Of a stretch of 8,976 nucleotides of DNA, positions 4,617 through 8,976 are shown in pieces. Where the stretch lies: contig JAEXMK010000067.1 of assembly GCA_023444445.1 (NCBI GenBank), forward strand, positions 1 through 8,976, in the 5' to 3' direction. Position numbers and translations under genes: made by a program. The notes under the pieces are model-generated. The model saw only the letters and a program-made list of their open reading frames with translations. It had not been told where the DNA came from and did no database searches. Origin of the DNA: Pseudomonadota bacterium (lineage in GTDB: Bacteria; Pseudomonadota; Alphaproteobacteria; Rhizobiales; Rhizobiaceae). Each line of letters starts with the position of its first letter. Position 1 is the first letter of the stretch.

Positions 4617-7292
4617 TTACCGCTCGATGATATCTGCTTCTGTCGGTACGAGGATTTCGCGTTTTCCGGCGTGGTTGGCGGGGCCGATGATGCCCTCCTG
4701 CTCCATCCGTTCGATCAGCGAGGCGGCGCGGTTGTAGCCGATGCCGAGACGGCGCTGCACATAGGACGTTGAAGCTTTGCCATCCCGAAGTACGACGGCC
4801 ACGGCCTGATCGTAGGGGTCTTCGGAATCAGAGAAGCTGCCACCGCCGGCCGGGCTCGCGCCTGCACCGTCCTCGTCTTCTTCTTCGGTGATTGCTTCCA
4901 GATACTCAGGCGACCCTTGTGTCTTCAGATAGGAAACGATTTCTTCGACTTCGTTGTCGGAAACGAAGGGTCCGTGCACGCGCTGGATGCGTCCGCCGCC
5001 CGCCATATAGAGCATGTCGCCCATGCCGAGCAGCTGTTCGGCGCCCTGCTCTCCAAGGATCGTGCGGCTGTCGATCTTCGAGGTGACCTGGAACGAGATG
5101 CGGGTCGGGAAATTGGCCTTGATCGTGCCGGTGATGACGTCGACCGAAGGACGCTGGGTGGCCATGATGACGTGGATGCCGGCGGCACGGGCCATCTGCG
5201 CCAGGCGCTGTACCGCGCCTTCGATGTCCTTGCCGGCGACCATCATCAGGTCGGCCATTTCGTCGATGATGACGACGATATAGGGCAGGGGCTTCAGATC
5301 GAATTCTTCCGTCTCGTAGATCGCCTCGCCGGTCTGGCGGTCGAAGCCGGTCTGTACCGTGCGGGTGAGGATTTCGCCCTTGTCGAGCGCCTGCTGCACG
5401 CGGCTGTTGAAGCCGTCAATATTGCGAACACCGATCTTGGACATTTTCTTGTAGCGCTCTTCCATCTCGCGCACTGTCCATTTGAGAGCCACGACGGCCT
5501 TTTTCGGATCGGTGACGACGGGGGAGAGCAGATGCGGAATGCCGTCATAAATCGACAGTTCCAGCATTTTAGGGTCAATCATGATCAGGCGGCACTGTTC
5601 CGGCGACATGCGGTAAAGCAGCGACAGGATCATGGTGTTGATGGCAACGGACTTACCCGAACCGGTGGTGCCGGCAACGAGGAGGTGCGGCATCTTGGCG
5701 AGATCGGCGATGACGGGTTCGCCGCCGATGGTCTTGCCGAGTGCCATGGCGAGCTTGGCCTTGCTGTTTTCGAAGTCGCGGCTGCCGATCAGTTCGCGCA
5801 GGAACACGGTTTCGCGCGTCTGGTTCGGCAGTTCGATGCCGATGGCATTGCGACCGGGGACCACCGCGACGCGGGCGGCGATCGCGCTCATTGAGCGGGC
5901 GATGTCATCGGCAAGGCCGATGACGCGCGACGATTTGATGCCGGGTGCCGGTTCCAGTTCGTAAAGTGTGACGACCGGGCCGGGGCGGACATGGATGATT
6001 TCGCCCTTGACGCCAAAATCCTCGAGAACGCCTTCCAGAAGGCGGGCATTCTGTTCCAGGACTTCTTCGCTCAGCATGTTGTCGCGCACGACATTTTTCG
6101 GTTCTGCCAAAAGATGGACGGTGGGCAGCTGAAAACCATCGGCGGCGATGAAGGAGGTCTGCGCCTCTCTTGCAACGCGCTCGCTCGGCTTCGGGCGGGC
6201 GGAAGCCGCGGTTATTCTGGGCTGTCCACGTCCAGGGGCCTGACGGGGAATGAATTTCTCGTCGGATTCGTCGTCGGAAAGAATGCCGTTCGGCAGGCGG
6301 CGTCCGTCCGCATCGAAAGGCGGCTCGTCATCCATGTCGCCGTCATGATCGAGCGCGATGGAGGGAGGCGACATTTGCCGGCGCGATGCGGCGCGTTCTT
6401 CGAAAGACGGTTCCGCACGCTGATCGAGGCGATTGATCGCAGTCTTCAGGCGAGAGGGTTCGTTCAGCGTGCCGAATTCATATTCGTTGAAGTCGTAGGG
6501 ATGTTCGAATTCCTCATGCAGGGATTTCGACTTCAGGCCGAACAGGCGGCGGAAGCGTGCCTGGGTGATGTACCAGTAATGCGCCATGGCGCCGAAGGCG
6601 AGCATGTTGGCGAAGAAGCCTTCACTGTCGTCTTCATCATCCTCTTCGGCTTGCCTGGCGGCGTGGGCCTTGCTGGTGGCGACCGTGGCAGCTTCTTCCC
6701 GCTCCAACTCCTCGTCCAGACCTCCGACGATACCGGCGGCAAATAGCATCAGCCAGGCGGCGGGCGCCGCGAATATGACGCCGAGTACCGTGGCGATCGT
6801 GCCGGTGGGGTAGGCGCCGATGAAAAGCGCGGGGAAGCGCAGAATCATGTCGCCGATGACACCGCCGATACCGTTCGGCAGTGGCCATGTGACAGGCGCC
6901 GGGAAGCAGCCGAGCGATGCGGCGCAGACGATGGCGCCCGCAACCCAGGCGACGAGGCGGGCGGGTATGCGATTGAACTTGCGTCCGGCGATGAGCGCGA
7001 TTGCCCAGGCGATGATGGGCAGAAACGAGATGATTGCGGAAAGCCCAAGGAACTGCATCACGATATCGGCAAAGATCGCGCCGCTATAACCCAGAAGATT
7101 GGTGGGCTGGTTTCCCGTGGCGTAGGAGAGGCTCGGATCCGCTACATTCCATGTGGCGAGTGCGGCAATGCCCAGCGCAATCGTGGCTAAAAGGGCAAAA
7201 CCGGCGAGAGCCATGATCTGACGCACGAAAAACGCCGTCAACACGAAACGCGTGTGACGACCATCGAATGTCGGAGAATGCATTCTGCCCAT
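4617..7292 (-). CDS. ftsK: DNA translocase FtsK
   Basis: Predicted 891-residue septal DNA translocase. FtsK is anchored at the division site and pumps chromosome DNA with ATP, guiding terminus segregation and XerCD/dif recombination. About four or five membrane segments lie between residues 20 and 190 (for example [20 protein letters not shown]). A charged linker follows at about 192-400, much shorter than in E. coli, with acidic runs such as [10 protein letters not shown]. The motor has Walker A GTTGSGKS at 541-548, Walker B IVVIIDE at 672-678 and the [13 protein letters not shown] motif near 710. The C-terminal winged-helix gamma domain (about 825-890, with [21 protein letters not shown]) normally reads polar KOPS sequences and contacts XerD. 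An insert with an acidic stretch ([10 protein letters not shown]) precedes it. The ATG at 7292 was chosen over the in-frame ATG at 7283; both lack a strong ribosome binding site. A CtrA-like site lies about 90 bases upstream. Confidence 0.95.
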   Translation of the reverse strand: MGRMHSPTFDGRHTRFVLTAFFVRQIMALAGFALLATIALGIAALATWNVADPSLSYATGNQPTNLLGYSGAIFADIVMQFLGLSAIISFLPIIAWAIALIAGRKFNRIPARLVAWVAGAIVCAASLGCFPAPVTWPLPNGIGGVIGDMILRFPALFIGAYPTGTIATVLGVIFAAPAAWLMLFAAGIVGGLDEELEREEAATVATSKAHAARQAEEDDEDDSEGFFANMLAFGAMAHYWYITQARFRRLFGLKSKSLHEEFEHPYDFNEYEFGTLNEPSRLKTAINRLDQRAEPSFEERAASRRQMSPPSIALDHDGDMDDEPPFDADGRRLPNGILSDDESDEKFIPRQAPGRGQPRITAASARPKPSERVAREAQTSFIAADGFQLPTVHLLAEPKNVVRDNMLSEEVLEQNARLLEGVLEDFGVKGEIIHVRPGPVVTLYELEPAPGIKSSRVIGLADDIARSMSAIAARVAVVPGRNAIGIELPNQTRETVFLRELIGSRDFENSKAKLAMALGKTIGGEPVIADLAKMPHLLVAGTTGSGKSVAINTMILSLLYRMSPEQCRLIMIDPKMLELSIYDGIPHLLSPVVTDPKKAVVALKWTVREMEERYKKMSKIGVRNIDGFNSRVQQALDKGEILTRTVQTGFDRQTGEAIYETEEFDLKPLPYIVVIIDEMADLMMVAGKDIEGAVQRLAQMARAAGIHVIMATQRPSVDVITGTIKANFPTRISFQVTSKIDSRTILGEQGAEQLLGMGDMLYMAGGGRIQRVHGPFVSDNEVEEIVSYLKTQGSPEYLEAITEEEDEDGAGASPAGGGSFSDSEDPYDQAVAVVLRDGKASTSYVQRRLGIGYNRAASLIERMEQEGIIGPANHAGKREILVPTEADIIER

Positions 7293-7381
7293 GTCCCTGA
7301 ACCCGTTGCTTTTCTTGGTTTCGGCAAGATTCGGCTGGTGACCCAATCCCGGATTGACAGGGAAAACTAACCGGTTGCTGG

Positions 7382-7396
7382 TTAATGTCGTGTTAA
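7382..7396. promoter_or_regulatory. Putative CtrA-binding site upstream of ftsK
   Basis: TTAA at 7382-7385 and TTAA at 7393-7396 are separated by exactly seven bases, a perfect match to the TTAA-N7-TTAA consensus of the alphaproteobacterial cell-cycle regulator CtrA. Flanking bases extend the dyad to GGTTAA-N7-TTAACC. The site centre is about 97 bases upstream of the ftsK ATG. A second palindrome, AACCGGTT, lies at 7369-7376, and a GANTC methylation motif (GATTC) at 7328-7332. Binding itself is inferred. Confidence 0.6.
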
Positions 7397-7433
7397 CCAT
7401 GCGGTTTTTTGCGGTCGCATCCGGATTTGCGGC

Positions 7434-7462
7434 AAAGAAAAAGGCCCGCCGAAGCGGGCCTT
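7434..7462 (-). terminator. Intrinsic terminator of glnK-amtB
   Basis: On the minus strand, GGCCCGC and GCGGGCC (7460-7454 with 7449-7443) form a perfect 7-bp stem, extended by AA/TT pairs, with a stable TTCG loop and a following TTTTTCTTT run. It lies about 40 bases after the amtB stop codon and insulates the CtrA-like site and ftsK from amtB transcription. Confidence 0.9.
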
Positions 7463-7501
7463 CTTTTGGGTAAGGGGATGGAGAACCCCTTTTCCCTGAT
7501 C

Positions 7502-8851
7502 TTAGGAGTGGTAAGCGGCTTCGCCGTGGGTGGCGAGGTCGAGACCTTCGCGTTCTGCCTCGACCGGGACGCGCAGACCAACGATCACGTCGACGATCTT
7601 GTAAAGGATAGCCGAGACGATGGCGCACCAGACGATGGTGATGGCCACGGCAACGAACTGCGTCCAGAGCTGCGAGGCGATGGAGAATTCAGGCTTGCCG
7701 GTGCCGCCGAGCAGCGGCGAGGTGAAGATGCCGGTACCGAGTGCGCCGATGATGCCGCCGATGCCGTGAACGCCGAAAACGTCAGCCGTATCGTCGTAAC
7801 CGAACTTGTTCTTCACCACGGAGACGAAGAAGTAGCAGATCGGCGAAACGATGAGACCGAGAACGATGGCGCCCATCGGGCCGACGGAGCCAGCAGCAGG
7901 CGTGACGGCAACGAGGCCGGCGATCATGCCCGACGCGGCGCCCAGCATGGAGGCCTTGCCACGGGTGAAGCTTTCAACCAGCGACCAGGAAACGATCGCT
8001 CCAGCGGTTGCGAGGAAGGTGTTCATGGTTGCGAGAACCGCACCGCCAGATGCTTCGAGGTTGGAGCCGGCGTTGAAGCCGAACCAGCCGAACCACAGCA
8101 TGGCTGCACCCACGAGCGTCAGGGTCATGGAGTGGGGGGCCATCATGTCCTTGCCGAAGCCAGTACGCTTGCCAACCATGATCGCACCGATCAGACCGGC
8201 GATACCGGCATTGATGTGAACGACGGTGCCGCCGGCGAAGTCGAGAGCGCCCATGCCGAAGATCAGGCCGTTTGCATCCCAGACCATGTGAGCGATCGGG
8301 AAATACACGAAGGTGGCCCACAGGATTGTGAACAGAATGACGGCGGAGAACTTCACGCGTTCCGCGAAGGCACCGATGATCAGCGCCGGCGTGATGGCCG
8401 CAAAGGTCATCTGGAAGGCGATGAAGGTGTATTCGTAGATCACGACGCCCTGCGAGAAGGTTGCAGAAGTGCTGTCAAGCGAAACGCCCGACAGGAACAG
8501 CTTGCCGAAACCACCGAAATAGGGGCCGGTGCCGCCGCCGAAGGCGAAGGAGTAGCCGTAGATGACCCAGACCAGCATCATGACCGCGCCGATGACCGTG
8601 CACTGCATGAGAACGGAAAGCATGTTCTTGGTGCGGACGAGACCGCCGTAAAACAGGGCTAGACCCGGAATGATCATGAACAGCACGAGGATTGTCGCGA
8701 CATACATGAAGGCGGTATCGGCTTTTTCTGGAACGGGAGCGGCCGCGGCCACTGCCGGCGCTGCATCCTGGGCAAAGGCGATGGCCGGTGCCATCAGGGC
8801 CGTCGCTGCGGCGCCCAGCTTGCCGAGCGTCAAAAACTTGTTGAGTTGCAT
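7502..8851 (-). CDS. amtB: Ammonium transporter AmtB
   Basis: Predicted 449-residue ammonium channel of the Amt/Rh family in the inner membrane, expected to form trimers. Residues 1-27 (ending AIAFA) form a signal peptide, then an Ala/Pro-rich spacer, then eleven expected membrane segments starting at [15 protein letters not shown] (46-60). The pore features are present: the twin histidines His212 (VVHINAG) and His362 (FGVHGIGG), Asp204 in [11 protein letters not shown] (matching E. coli Asp160), and Phe146 near the outer gate. The C-terminal tail from about residue 424 ([24 protein letters not shown]) carries the family signature EREGLD..HGE, which couples pore gating to PII. The ATG at 8851 has GGGGAG ten bases upstream. 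It lies 29 bases after glnK, so the two are almost certainly co-transcribed, probably under nitrogen control from a promoter outside the window. Confidence 0.96.
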   Translation of the reverse strand: MQLNKFLTLGKLGAAATALMAPAIAFAQDAAPAVAAAAPVPEKADTAFMYVATILVLFMIIPGLALFYGGLVRTKNMLSVLMQCTVIGAVMMLVWVIYGYSFAFGGGTGPYFGGFGKLFLSGVSLDSTSATFSQGVVIYEYTFIAFQMTFAAITPALIIGAFAERVKFSAVILFTILWATFVYFPIAHMVWDANGLIFGMGALDFAGGTVVHINAGIAGLIGAIMVGKRTGFGKDMMAPHSMTLTLVGAAMLWFGWFGFNAGSNLEASGGAVLATMNTFLATAGAIVSWSLVESFTRGKASMLGAASGMIAGLVAVTPAAGSVGPMGAIVLGLIVSPICYFFVSVVKNKFGYDDTADVFGVHGIGGIIGALGTGIFTSPLLGGTGKPEFSIASQLWTQFVAVAITIVWCAIVSAILYKIVDVIVGLRVPVEAEREGLDLATHGEAAYHS

Positions 8852-8880
8852 GTTTGTAAAACTCCCCTGTCAGCCGTGCT

Positions 8881-8976
8881 TCAAAGCGCTTCTGTGTTGG
8901 TTTCGCCGGTACGGATGCGCACGGCCTGTTCGATAGAGTAGACAAAGATCTTGCCGTCACCGATCTGCCCGGTCTT
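8881..8976 (-). CDS. glnK: Nitrogen regulatory protein PII (GlnK), C-terminal part
   Basis: Only the last 31 residues are in the window; the gene continues past the right edge on the minus strand. The translation begins [19 protein letters not shown] and ends in [12 protein letters not shown], followed by TGA at 8883-8881. The segment [11 protein letters not shown] is the PII C-terminal signature, and RIRTGE is the usual end of the family. PII proteins are trimers that sense ATP/ADP and 2-oxoglutarate and are uridylylated on the T-loop (not visible here). GlnK blocks AmtB when nitrogen is plentiful. Placement directly before amtB favours GlnK over GlnB. Confidence 0.95.
   Translation of the reverse strand, partial: KTGQIGDGKIFVYSIEQAVRIRTGETNTEAL

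Noticed and set aside
4917..5894. 325-codon open frame on the plus strand opposite ftsK
   Set aside because: It lies fully inside the conserved FtsK motor region in antisense and has no recognisable domain; the frame is open because of GC codon bias.
7293..7628. N-terminal extension of FtsK
   Set aside because: It would run through the CtrA-like site, the amtB terminator and into amtB; the sequence before [11 protein letters not shown] is unlike FtsK.
7409..8662. 417-codon open frame on the plus strand opposite amtB
   Set aside because: It is antisense to an intact AmtB, runs across the amtB terminator stem, and encodes a low-complexity, Asp/Gly/His-rich product as expected from the complement of GC-rich membrane-protein codons.
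1..8976. CRISPR arrays, insertion sequences, tRNA or rRNA genes, toxin-antitoxin or defence genes
   Set aside because: Looked for on both strands; no regular repeats, terminal inverted repeats, transposase motifs or RNA gene signatures were seen.

Overview
The window looks like ordinary core chromosome of an alphaproteobacterium of the order Rhizobiales, most likely the Rhizobium/Agrobacterium group. This rests on protein character (a CarD/CdnL protein, a CenR-like response regulator, glnK-amtB and the ftsK-lolA pair), on GC-rich codon usage, and on a perfect TTAA-N7-TTAA CtrA-type site upstream of ftsK. No mobile element, CRISPR array, tRNA, rRNA or clear sign of horizontal transfer was seen. 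The genus is inferred from protein resemblance recalled by eye, not from a database search.

Layout, left to right. Bases 1-252 are a non-coding leader or promoter region for carD (253-822, +), an RNA polymerase-binding regulator. carD ends in two tandem hairpins. The second is a symmetric terminator that can also serve the facing gene, a YkuD-type L,D-transpeptidase (896-1444, -). A divergent intergenic region with two dyads separates that gene from an OmpR/PhoB-type response regulator, probably CenR (1583-2266, +). After a gap with two stem-loops comes a small stand-alone cyclic-nucleotide-binding-domain protein (2407-2862, +). It converges, 15 bp apart, on exodeoxyribonuclease III (2878-3681, -). 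Next on the minus strand are a LolA-type lipoprotein carrier (3842-4516), with its own terminator, and the DNA translocase FtsK (4617-7292). The ftsK upstream region holds the CtrA-like site and the terminator of the following unit. That unit is the ammonium transporter AmtB (7502-8851) and the C-terminal end of a PII protein, GlnK (8881 to the window edge).

Functional themes are cell envelope and cell cycle (L,D-transpeptidase, CenR, LolA, FtsK), global transcription (CarD), DNA repair (Xth), and nitrogen sensing and uptake (GlnK-AmtB). ftsK-lolA and glnK-amtB are widely conserved gene pairs.

No convincing previously undescribed system was found. The points worth a second look are regulatory: the CtrA-type site before ftsK, the dyad cluster between the transpeptidase and cenR, a 10-bp perfect stem touching the ribosome binding site of the cyclic-nucleotide-binding protein, and a twin-arginine-like export signal on LolA.
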